Below, piece by piece: positions 22,789 through 33,760 of a DNA stretch of 64,000 nt. Made by a program: the position numbers and the translations under genes. Every line of letters starts with the position of its first letter. Within the stretch, counting starts at the first letter, position 1. Origin of the DNA: Raphanus sativus (lineage: Eukaryota; Streptophyta; Magnoliopsida; Brassicales; Brassicaceae); the NCBI RefSeq assembly GCF_000801105.2, contig NC_079511.1:19243792-19307791 (forward strand), read 5' to 3'. Below the pieces are notes generated by a model that was given only the letters and a program-made list of their open reading frames with translations, was not told where the DNA came from and ran no database searches.

Positions 22789-23720
22789 TCTATATTATTA
22801 TTTGAAATGTGAATTTGCTTATGTGTCATGTTCTCCATGATTTTAGATATTTGATTTAATTTTTTCTTTTGTTATATAATTAAAAAGAAATACATATTAA
22901 TATTAATAAAAATTTGCTTATGTGTCATGTTCTCCATAATTTTAGATATTTTCTTTAAATTTTTCTTTTATTATAAAATTAAAACGAAATATATATTAAT
23001 ATTAATAAAAATTTGCTTATGTGTCATGTTTTCCATGATTTTAGGTATTTGATTTAAATTTTATTTTTCTTATAAAATTAATACGAAATTTACATTATTA
23101 ATATATTATATTTTATATTCACTAATTGATTATAAATTAGTATGACAATTATCAAAATATATATATATTAAAGAAGATAATTCTCATATTGATATTTTTT
23201 TGTTATCTGCAAAATCAGATTTTTATTTATTCATATATTTATTTGTAGGATAATTCATATATTTATTTATTTTGTTATCTTCTTCTTCCTCTAGGGTTTT
23301 ATAAAAGATTAAGACGTGAGATAATTTATAATAAATATTAATCAATCAAAAAGTGATTTTTTATGTGTCATTTTTCCATAATTTAAGGAATTTTGCTTAT
23401 TATATTGTTAAATATGATTTTCTATTAATAATCTTAGATTCTTAGTTATATTAGCTAATTTCTTATAAACTAATATGATAAAATCATCAAAATAAGACAT
23501 ACTTTAAAAAAAAATAGATAATTTATATATATATATATATATTGTTGTTATCTGTAAATAATATTTTTATTATAAAATATGAAGATATAGAACTATTTAT
23601 AATTAAATATTAACCAATCAAAAATATTTGTATAAAATATTTTCTAAAATATTTCTAATATATATTTCTTTTTAAAAGTTTATCACAATAATAAACATAT
23701 ATATTGATGAATGTTTTATC

Positions 23721-23760
<40 letters not shown>

Positions 23761-23886
23761 CTTTGATTTAAAAGTTTTGTTAAAGAATAAACAAATATTT
23801 ATTATACTAATTTTTAAATTAATAAGACATAAACTAATAATTAGTTGTTAAATGATTATTCCCGCATGTGCGGGAAAAAAACCTAG
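22789..23886 (+). mobile_element. Helitron, plus orientation (about 1.1 kb)
   Basis: The 5' end is TCTATATTATTA at 22789, preceded by A. The 3' end is the hairpin cccgcatgtgcggg followed by an A run and CCTAG at 23886, then T. No Rep/helicase is encoded, so it is non-autonomous. Confidence 0.75.
22811..23105 (+). repeat. Three tandem copies of an about 100-bp unit within the Helitron
   Basis: Units start at about 22811, 22911 and 23011 with aatttgcttatgtgtcatgt and share most positions. A diverged partial copy follows at about 23355. Confidence 0.8.
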
Positions 23887-24588
23887 TTAAAATATTATAA
23901 GAAATATTGTTCAGTTTTCTAATTTTATGGAATTAATGTCAAATTATATGGGTTTTAATGTTGATAATTATATAACTAATTTCCATGTAAAAATTATAAT
24001 TTTGAAAATATTATATATATTAGATGGTATAATATTATATACTTAGACGTGATCCAATTATCCTTTTAGTTGGCCCTGATTTTTTTTTTGTTAAGAGTTG
24101 GGCATGATTTACCAAGGAAAATTTATTCGATAAAGCCATGTTAATAGCTTGATATTAATACATTGTTGACTACGGAAAATTATTATTATTAGAATGTCCC
24201 CTGAATATTAATTTTCTTTCAAGTATAAATTACTTGTACTCGATAACTACCATTGCAGATTTTGATAACTAAAGATAATGATATATTATTTTTGTGATTG
24301 GAAAAGCTCGTGAAGATTGTTATATTTATAGCAAAAAGCGTTGGGTAAAGTAGGTTTAGGATATTATAAAATCGTAGTATGTTTAATATATATTTTTTTT
24401 TTAGAAAACCAAAAATGGCAAAATAATAGGAACAAACTATTAAGTATATATTTAGTATAATAAATTATTAGAATAAACACTAATAGATTTTCTCAACAAA
24501 CTTTGGATATATGATCTCGAACTAATATTTTTGATATCTTAAGAATAACAGAAAAATGGTAACCAGATCTTGGGAAGTATTTAGATAT
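23887..24588. other. AT-rich spacer
   Basis: No gene or clear repeat seen. Confidence 0.4.
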
Positions 24589-25232
24589 GACTTTTTCTTG
24601 GGTTCACCCCCTAGGGTGAACCTTTAGGTTCACCAACCAATAGGAAGTTGTCATTTTAAATCTAGTATCTTTTAATTAAGGAAACAAAATAACTTGCCAA
24701 ATTATATTATGCTTTTAAAATAAATAAAAAGATTAAATAAATAAAAATAACAATAGTTCTAAAAAATATTATTTTAAAAAAATATTTATTTATAAGATTT
24801 AGAGTTTAGTGTTTAAGATTTATAGTTTAGAATTTATCCAAATGTTTATTATTTTTCCAAGGGTTAGAGTTTACCCAAGGGTTTAGGGTTTACCCAAGGG
24901 TTTAGGGTTTAGAATTAGAGTTTAGGGTTTAGTATTTTGTTGACAACATGTTTAGGGTTTACCCAAGGGTTTAGAGTTTACCCAAGGGTTTAGGGTTTAG
25001 GATTAGAGTTTAGGGTTTAGTATTAGAATTTAGGGTTTAGTTGACAACATTAATTTTTTAATTCGTTTTTATATACTATTTTTATTTATTTTTAAATTTT
25101 ATTTTGAAAAGATAATATAATTTGACAAGTTATTTGTTTCCTTAATTAAAAGATACTAAATCTAAAATGACAATTTTCTATTGGTTGGTGAACCTAAAGG
25201 TTCACCCTAGGGAGTGAACCCAAGAATAACTC
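24589..25232. mobile_element. MULE-type MITE with about 115-bp TIRs
   Basis: A perfect 9-bp duplication, tttagatat, flanks it (24580-24588 and 25233-25241). Both ends carry inverted copies containing ttcttgggttcac, ggtgaacctttaggttcacc and aagatactaaatctaaaatgac. The centre holds telomere-like repeats. No coding capacity. Confidence 0.85.
24850..25050 (+). repeat. Interstitial telomere-like TTTAGGG repeats
   Basis: Degenerate ggtttaggg and tttacccaagggtttaggg units make up two related blocks of about 100 bp, each ending near ttgttgacaacat or ttgacaacatt. They lie between the TIRs of the MITE. Confidence 0.8.
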
Positions 25233-26949
25233 TTTAGATATATATGAATCATTAACGTAGGTAAAATTGGAAATATGGTCCACGAATATAATTGTGGTTC
25301 TATTAATTATTTCATATATGAATTAATGTTTGAAGATTAGTTTTGTTAAGATACTGGATTTAAAACAATATGTTGAATTTATTCAAGAATTAAAAAAAAA
25401 TTACCACATTAGCAAAGAAAATAATCTAAAAATACCATCCAGATCTTCTGCAGCATTGAGACTTTCTTCGAGCTTGAAATTTCAACTTAGCCATCATTAA
25501 CTGCAGGGTAAATAAATCAAACAATAAGTAACGTGCATTAGCTTAAAGAGAAACAAAAAAAAAAGAGTTTCACAACAGCACATAGGCTCCGGTCAAAAAA
25601 AGAGTTTCACAGCACATAGACTAAGATTCCATCATCTAAGAGATGAGATCATCTAATTTCAACTCCCAATAATAGTCAATTAATGTTTTACCCCAATAAA
25701 TCTACGCTAAGGTTTCAAAATAGATTTATCAATCTCTTCAATCATTTGCTACGGTTGGGATAAGAAAATGAATTTGAAAAGAAATCAACTAAGACTCACC
25801 AACGATTTGAACACATAGATATTTGTTGCCAAAAGTGAAAATGAAAAAAGGTTGCTTGCGAGTGAAATCAATCAGACAATGTGTAATGTTTTACAAAGCT
25901 AAGAAGTCACGTTTATTTGGTAGAGATGAAATATTTGTGAATAAATATTTGTAAATTTAATATATCAAGTCACGTTGATTTTGGGAGTTTAAATTTACCT
26001 TTTTCGAATTTTGTGGAGATATCAAGAGGAAACAATACTAATCTAAAAGCTCTTTTAAAAAAAACACACAATACTAATCTAAGTTTAACACTTAACACAG
26101 AGGAAGATGACAGAGTGAACAAAACAAAATCAGTAGGCAAAACACAAACCAATAAAAAAACTAAATAAAGGACCCACTAAGATAAGAAATTAATCAACCC
26201 AGATTCTAAATGCAACTTACAGCGTTTTACATTGCCAGAATCTTGAAAGTGAGCATTTAAGCGCTCCGTGGATGTCAAATTGCGTTGGGATAATTAAAAA
26301 AAACATGTATGCTTCAAACCAGACCCTGCAAATCACCAACACCGACCATATATCAACAAAACCACAACGTAGTTCTCTGATAAATAAAACGGATGATGTA
26401 TTTATGCCAATAAGTTGTTCAGCCCCAAGTTCACACAAAAAATAAAAGAGGGACGACTGAGCACTCAGAATTTGTGAATAGTTCAGGTAAAAGTGAGAAC
26501 CCCATCCAACAAATGTTCAAACACAGAGCCATTACACCTTCTTACAGACGGAGCAGAAGACACTACCTTGTTAATGCAGCAGGGATTCAACGTCTCCATG
26601 TTGAATTCAGAACCACCAATAGAGAAACCATTGAAGGGTTTCCTCGTAGGACGTTAATCAAGTTGCAAAACCTTGATCGTCGATTTCTCCAATTTCTCCG
26701 AACCCTTAATCACCTCGTACAAATCTCCTAATTTAAAGCCTTGGATTCGCAAATCTGCAATGATCTCTTGTATATAGCAAATCTTTTAATTATGCCAAAG
26801 TTACGTGTTGTTCTATCAATATGGGTAATTAATAAATTAAATATAATTATAAATAAAAAACAGTGGTACTCAAAATTGATTTCACGAAATATCAGCTAAC
26901 AAAATATTCGGGAGTTGTGAAAAAAAAAAAAAACATTTAATCAAAATCA
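25233..26949. other. Non-genic stretch, possibly inside a minus-strand Helitron
   Basis: Contains short ORFs (26438-26217 minus, 26474-26731 plus) without recognisable domains. Base composition rises around 26220-26750, which could be a captured exon fragment. The Helitron 5' end at 27041 would include it, but the 3' end was not found. Confidence 0.35.
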
Positions 26950-27041
26950 TAGCCTAAAATTAATGTAGTGGCAGAAGGTTGTAAATAATTGTGAAACAGA
27001 AGGTCACCTCAAAAAAGGGCCTTCTGTTTTAATAGTATTGA
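26950..27041 (-). other. Helitron-like 5' terminus (minus orientation)
   Basis: The reverse complement starts TCAATACTATTAAAACAGAAGG at 27041, preceded by A. It is related to the terminus at 9060-9130, including the shared cagtggca/gtagtggcag context. Confidence 0.45.
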
Positions 27042-28913
27042 TTTGCTTTTAGTTTTTGAAGTTAATTACAATAATATGTCATTACTATATTTATGCCATT
27101 ACAAATGTTTCCATATATATATCAACCAATATATTTGGAGAATTTAATATATCTTAAACATGAATCTTTTAATATTTTGTTAAGGTTACATTCCATCAAA
27201 ATAGCAACTAAGAATTAATGAAATCTATATAGTTTTTAAATTAAGTAAAAAGCAAGAGTTATAGTATATTAATACCAATTATCTAGATTTGCACTCGTGA
27301 ACAAAAAAAGAAAAAAAAAATCTAGATTTGCACTCGACACGATATCTTTTGGTTGTTAAGTCTTAATAACCAAGATTTCTTTTATGACAATATATTTTAT
27401 GGATTATAATATATTTCAACCTAATTAAATTTCATATAACTAAAATTCGGAATTAACATTTAACACAATATAACATTCATATAATCTCAGCCATATAAAT
27501 AGTTATGCATTTCTAACTTTCTAATCTTCAACCTTCAGAAAAAAAGACTTATACTATGATTAGTCTCACATGTATTAGTATACATTTAGTTTTTTCCCAG
27601 CTTTTCCAACTGAAATCTACGGTATTTAATATATACTTAATTTTAACTAAAATAATTATATAGTGAAAATTAGACATTTTATACATATGTATTTTTATAA
27701 AAATATTTAAAAAGTTTAGATAATTAAAATAATATTTCTATAAATATAATTTTATTAAAATAATACAATTCATTTATATACCCGCCCATTATAATTTTAT
27801 TTATACTTTAAAATTTTAAATTATATTATGAATTTATTTTTTAATTTTTATATTAGTCAAAATTTATTTATTATATAATTATTTTTCATTCAAACCGTCT
27901 CATATTTGATAAATGTTTACATTTTTATGAAATAACCGCAAAAAATTATAATTGTAAAACAAAACCTATAGTTTGATGTACCATATAAACAAACAATATT
28001 AATACCAAATAAATTTAGTATTGTATTTTATCAAATTAAATATATGTAATTACTTTTAGTTTATATATTGTGCTTTAATATTTTATTTTAATAAGTTGAA
28101 TTAGTTTTTAAAATTCATGAATATATGTTATCCCATATATGTAATTATTTTTAATTTTATAATTTATAAAATATTTAATAAATGGATTAAGTAACTTTAT
28201 ATTTATTAATTGGTATACCAATTTAATTCTGAATATGAATTTTGTATATATATAAATATTTATAGTAATTTGTTTTATTTTATTTAAATCAAAAAGGTAT
28301 TAGACTCATTTATAATAATATTTAATATTAATTACGAAATTTATTATTTAAAATTAATTATGTATATAATTTACATTTAAAAATAATAAAATATATTATT
28401 ACAATGTATTCTGAGACAAAGATACTTTGGAATATGTTTTCGATATCTTATTTTGAAAATATTGAAATAACATATTAGATTAGAATATATATTTAATAGT
28501 AAACAATTTAATTATATGAGAAATAATATGAAGTTAAATAATGTAATGATCCAACATTGACTTTTGTAAGTAGAACTTTTAGTGATTCAAAGGTAAAAAT
28601 ATATATCTCATGTAAAAAAACTAATTTTTATAAATGTAAAGACCATATTTTTATTGAAAAAGTTTAGATAAAAATATATGGGTCCGGCTCTGTTTCTTAA
28701 ACTATCGTCTAAAAATTTGGAAACAAATTTTTGCAACAAAAGAAAAATTATCCACATAAAAACTTACATAGTGCTCATATTAATTTGTATAATTATAAAT
28801 ATTGTATATGTTGGTAATAATATATATATATATATACATATTGGAAAATAAAAATATATAAAGTATATACAAATTTTGATTTTACCGAATATATATTTAA
28901 TTAAAAATATAAT

Positions 28914-28945
28914 CCCGTGCTTTTAAAGCACGGATCAAAATCTAG
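28914..28945 (+). other. Helitron 3' terminus
   Basis: The hairpin cccgtgcttttaaagcacgg is followed by ATCAAAATCTAG, ending at 28945 and followed by T. This is the canonical plant Helitron 3' end. The matching 5' end upstream (27.1-28.9 kb, very AT-rich) could not be fixed. Confidence 0.65.
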
Positions 28946-29940
28946 TTATAATTTAAATTAGAAAGTTTTGTAGAAAACCATGGAATCAAGATAAATTTGC
29001 ATGATTACAATTTTATCAAGGGTATTTCATGAACTATCCAGATTCGATCCACAAATGTGGATCTCTCTTTCCATAACTTTCAAAAATTTAGTAAGAGTTT
29101 ATGTAACTGTAAAACTTGGTGTAAGTGTAGAACTTAGCAAAAGATTAAATAATTTAGATGGTATCTTTTACATTTACAACAATTTATTTGTTCTTTTATG
29201 GATATACATATTGTTATTAATATATTTATTAAAGTTAAAAATAAAAGAAAATTAGTTTATAGAGAAAATCTAGAGAAATTATATACTGTGAAATGTATTT
29301 TACAGAGATTTAATAAAATTATATAAAATCACATATCATAAAACACACAACTGATCTCTAATTAGTGAGTGACGAGCTGTCAAGTGAATTTAATTGCAGA
29401 ATTTTTAAAGTGTACATTGCCAGAAACAATGATCGCTTTTTATTGTGCTCTTGATCCATCTATAAAGACTATAAACACTGGTTATATTATTCTGGAGCAC
29501 TAGTAATCATATAACACGTTAGAATTTCTAATAAAATTCGGTTTATCCTAACTCCAACGACCTGAGAATGCCCAACTATTAATTATATGATATATTAACA
29601 TATTTCACGAGTAAAATTAGGATAGTTATGAACTGGTCATTTATCATCAACGCTAAATACTAAACTTATCATACCATCTACATATTTGGTCAACAAACAT
29701 TCTCTCTCACCGGCTAGATGAATGTTTGTCCTTCTTTCATCAAGTAAATGAAAGATGAAGTACTTATACATACTTCGTAAATAGATGGCCTGTAAATTAC
29801 CCCAAAAAATTATTTAAACAAACATATTAACTCATTTTAAAATTCATTAACATAATAATTAACCAATACAGAATATGTATTACTCTGTTTCAACCTTAAC
29901 TGATTAAAGATAAGACAAAAGTCAAGGCAAAACTGGTTAA
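28946..29940. other. AT-rich spacer left of the LINE
   Basis: No supported gene. An 84-codon ORF at 29001-29255 is low complexity toward its end and matches nothing I recognise. Confidence 0.4.
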
Positions 29941-29954
29941 GTCAACGTTATTCT
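29941..29954. repeat. LINE target-site duplication, 3' side
   Basis: gtcaacgttattct, identical to 50277-50290, adjoins the poly(T) that is the complement of the LINE poly(A) tail. Confidence 0.85.
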
Positions 29955-30706
29955 TTTTTTTTTGTCAAGAAATTCATTCAATAAGCAAACCAAACGGCTT
30001 GTACTGGAACACATAGTTTCACAAAGGAAAATAAAGCAATGACTTCAGTAGATGCCTTGAACCAGAGTTCTAAATAAAATTAAAACACAAAGGCAAAAAA
30101 GCAGAACCAGTATTCATAGTAACTGGCAAAAACCTTTGCGGCATAGAATGCAGGATTACGCTTGGTCTCTGATAGCAGGAGCTAACCAAGATGGACCCCC
30201 TGTAGCCAAGTAGGATTGATACCTATGATCTCTGGTGGCACTGGACGCAATCTCCATTGCAATAGAGTTTGTACTTTCTGAGACCAGAGAAACTTGACAA
30301 TGATCAAACTTATGCAGAGAGCGCAATGTCTTCGACAGTGGGAGAGCAATATTCGGAAAAGACTGAGGGTCATTGATGGCTCTCGACAGTAAGGGAGACT
30401 ATTTCAAGAATCACCCTTTTGAAACGCAAGTCATGCATAGCCTCACTAGCCCACAACAAGGAGTTAAGCTCTGCTTCAAAGGAAGTAAAGGTTGGTGACG
30501 CAGCTTGCCTGCTATGGCTCAACGGTATACCGAAGTGATCTCTCACAATCCAGGCTGCACCACTGTTCTTATTAGGGTCCACCCACGAGGCAGCAACGTT
30601 ACACTTGGTAACTCCACATGAAGGCTTCTGCCACATAGTACTTCTTGTAAGGCCTTCAGATAAGGATGATGGATCATTCGCATAAGGAATATGGAGACTG
30701 AGCCAC
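29955..30706 (-). pseudogene. LINE ORF2 3' part: RNase H domain and 3' UTR
   Basis: The minus strand from 30706 continues the ORF2 frame interrupted at 40868. It reads the plant LINE RNase H (RVT_3-like): GAAWIVRDHFGIPLSHSRQA, then FEAELNSLLWASEAM, where the Glu is a catalytic-type acidic residue. A frameshift near 30395 moves the rest to another frame (SLVSESTNSIAMEIAS, then PSWLAPAIRDQA), with a stop at 30156-30158. The 3' UTR and the poly(A), seen as poly(T) at 29954-29963, follow. The domain would process RNA:DNA hybrids during retrotransposition (family knowledge). Confidence 0.8.
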
Positions 30707-32153
30707 TGATATCACTCAAAGCTAACAAGTGATCTTACTCTCTCAAATAAGAGGTTTGATTGTAGTACTTAGGGGTCGAATCCACAGAGACTCAAGGATT
30801 ACACAATAGATTATATAGTCTTCGAAATAAAGCTAGAAAAATAGGTTTTAAACAGTAAATTAAATGATTAGCAAGGCAGTTGCTCGATTGATTTGATTTG
30901 AGGTTGTTAACAGGAAGAAAGGTAGCTAGATTCAGGTATTATCACAGGTTTGACAAGTTTGCAATTTATTTAGGGTTTTTAGTATTCATAGTTCTGAACT
31001 CAAACTGTTGGTTTAATCAAATGATTAACTTCGGTTGGATCTTGGGTCATCAACTCTCGTTCGATGATCATAAGAAAGTGTCAATCGATAATTCAATGAA
31101 ACATCGATCAATGCACCTTTCACAATATCGACCGATATAACCCTAGTTGCGTCGATCGATATTGCTTCCAGCGAGCCTTAAGATCAGGTTTGAAGGGTTC
31201 TCTAATCTAACTAGGAACAACTCTCGTTTGTTCTCAGTCAGATTAGAACACACTAGTTTAGTTTTCAGGAAACTGTTAAGTTCTCACTTATCCAAATTAA
31301 TCCTAAGATCTAGGTCAAGGATGACTAATCCCAAACAAAGTATTAAGAACAACTAGATGAAGAACTATATTTTAAACACCCTAACAATGGTTTATTTGCA
31401 ATACATGAGTCAACCTTGTGAGAAACCTAAATTTAACAATGAGACTACTCAAACATATTCATAAGAAACATTATGATGGTATGAACAATACTGCACTAGA
31501 ATAAATAAGAGAAGAACAAAGTAAAGAATACATGAGTCAAGATCTTCCCTTTCTCAAGGTGCTCAGATGTCTCTCTCCAATCCTAAGCTTTCTCTCTCTC
31601 TAGAATAGTATGAAGCATAGCAGCCAACAATGGCTTAGAAAACAGTAAAATAGGGTTTCTGGTCGACCAAGGGCATAAGGATAATTTGTAGTTACTTCTG
31701 GGCTTCAGTTGGTCATAAAATATACTCAGCCCACATTCTGATGTCCCTGTCGATCGACATGCAGTGTGCTGCATCGATCGACATACAGTCTTCTTCTCGA
31801 CAGCTTCCTCTCGCGAGGCAGACTGACCACTCTTTAGTAAAATGGTCATAACTTCTGCTACAGAATGCCGATTGACCTCATATCGGTGGCATTGGAAAGC
31901 TAATTCAACTATCTATCTAGTGTCAAAATATGAGCTAAAACCAACGTTGGGAAGGTCTTCATCGAGAGCTAAACATCTGAAGCGTCTGTGCAGTTCTGCA
32001 CTGCGAAAGACTCCAAAAGGCACCAAAATCACCATATATCTCCAAATCGTCTCTGAACCTGTAAATACTCTAAATAGACTCCAATACATAATAAATAGTA
32101 TATAAAACACTTATATACCATGGGTAAAAATGAGTAAAATCCATGGTATATTA
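30707..32153 (-). repeat. Athila 3' LTR
   Basis: Matches 39414-40867 almost throughout. It has a 6-bp or so deletion near its tip (cactcaaagctaacaag against cactcaaattaccctaacaag) and the terminal CA changed to TA. Confidence 0.92.
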
Positions 32154-32167
32154 ACTCCCCCAGACTT
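32154..32167 (-). other. Athila polypurine tract
   Basis: The minus strand reads taagtctgggggag immediately before the 3' LTR. A purine-rich block in this position primes plus-strand synthesis. Confidence 0.6.
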
Positions 32168-33533
32168 ATCCTTTTGCTTGTCCTCAAGAAAAACCAACAG
32201 ACAATCTCTTTGAAAGAGGTTTGAAAACAGCAGGGACTCAAAGGATTTTAAAAACTCAGTTCATCATCTATCTAGTAGTGCAAACTAAATCATTAAACAT
32301 CCTAACCTTAGAAGCACATTATACAATATCCTAGTATAGCAACCAAATTCCACTAGTTCCACAACCTAACAGATCCTGTCTGACAATCCCCTCTACTAAC
32401 CTCATTTCTTGCATAAAAATAAAAGTGTAGGCTTTACCTTGGGAGTATCGATCAAAGGATACATGGATTCAACTCAAACAAGTTTCTGAACACACATGCA
32501 GTCTTTCCTGATCCCTTTCTCCCCTCTTCTCTCTTCTCTGAATCTCTTATTAGTTTCAATTTCAACAGGTTTCGATGCCACAAAGGTCATCTAGTCTATC
32601 TCATTTGATATTTGCATTTGTAACTCATACATTTTGACAAAGTGTATCGAATACTGGGATCTCAGGTAATTTACCTATCCCTCGTTTCCACAATGTGTGA
32701 TCATCCCTGAGAATTAGAATATTGGGGTCGCGGGAGACACTCCTACCCCTCTCCCTCTCAAGAAATCATTTCAATATTTTATAACATAAAACTTAGATCT
32801 TTGAGATGCCGAAGAGAGAGAAGGAAGGGAACCAGAAATACACCGACTTTTTACCTTCCAGACTTGTAAGAGGATTCCGATCCAGTGATTACCAAGCCCC
32901 AAGACAAGCAAATAAAGTCAGTATTAGTGTTGGAGGTCAGCTTTGGTTCCTTCAAACAATCTCAGCTAGTGTATATAGGTGACAGGTTTATCCACTTTAG
33001 CATCTTTAGTATTTCTGCAGTTAGTAAATCTAAGACTGATCTAAAGAGTGGTTAGAAGACAAGTAGTAAATCGATTAAGATTATATCCCTTTCTTGACTC
33101 AATAAAAACTTTTTGAAAACGTTTTAAATAAGACTCATAAAGTAGATAATCGTTAGTAATCCCCCCAGACTTAAATTACACTGTCCCCAGTGTAAAACAG
33201 TCAGTGGTAGGGTGAAAATCATAAAGCATAAGTACAAAATTTAACAAGTAAGAACGACATACCAGCTCGCTGATGTCTGTGTCGATCGACAAAATGAAGT
33301 GACAATCGATCATTGTACCTGAAGCGCTGTCGAACGATATCAACATGGTCTCATTGGTCGATGTGCTGAACAATCGGCTACTTGGATCTGTTTTCTTTTT
33401 TTTTTTTTTTTTTTTTAACAATAAGCAAAAATTAGTAATAATCTAAACTAAACTTTGAAGAAATTACCTAATAGTGGGTTGCCTCCCACTCAGCGCTTGT
33501 TTTACGTCATTGAAGCTCGACGGTCATGTCATA
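32168..33533. other. Athila 3' non-coding region
   Basis: No ORF with a domain. Athila elements often carry an envelope-like ORF here, but none is visible. Contains a T20-type homopolymer at about 33397-33416 and several ATCGATCGA-like motifs (33280-33360). Confidence 0.55.
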
Positions 33534-33760
33534 TCAATTGGTAGGTGGCAGTCCAAGACTTGTAATTTGTCTGTCCGGTCTCTCTGCTTCCGCCCAATAG
33601 TGCTTTACTCTTTGTCCATTCACCTTGAACTCTTCTCCCTTAGATTTGATTAGCAATATGGCTCCAGAGGGGCTTACCTCTTTAACAGTGAAGGGACCAC
33701 ACCAGCGGGAACTTAATTTTCCAGGAAATAATGTCAAACGAGAATTATACAAAAAGCACC
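33534..33760 (-). pseudogene. Athila pol C-terminal tail, frameshifted
   Basis: The frame giving [20 protein letters not shown], then [11 protein letters not shown], continues the post-integrase domain, but it is shifted relative to the main pol frame that ends at 33745 (DQVLFV-stop). A single indel near 33750 explains this. The WCGPF segment is typical of the C-terminal end of Athila integrase. Confidence 0.8.

Noticed and set aside
24850..25050. True telomere end or telomeric array
   Set aside because: TTTAGGG units are degenerate, short, and enclosed by transposon TIRs with a TSD, so they are interstitial.
26217..26731. Short ORFs on both strands
   Set aside because: No recognisable domain, no splice-consistent structure; not called as a gene.
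29001..29255. 84-codon plus ORF with a hydrophobic C-terminus
   Set aside because: Located in AT-rich repeat-dense DNA; the hydrophobic stretch is what AT-rich sequence gives by chance; no family match.
33176..33421. 81-codon minus ORF starting in a poly-T/poly-K run
   Set aside because: Begins in a homopolymer and lies in Athila 3' non-coding DNA; not an envelope-like gene.
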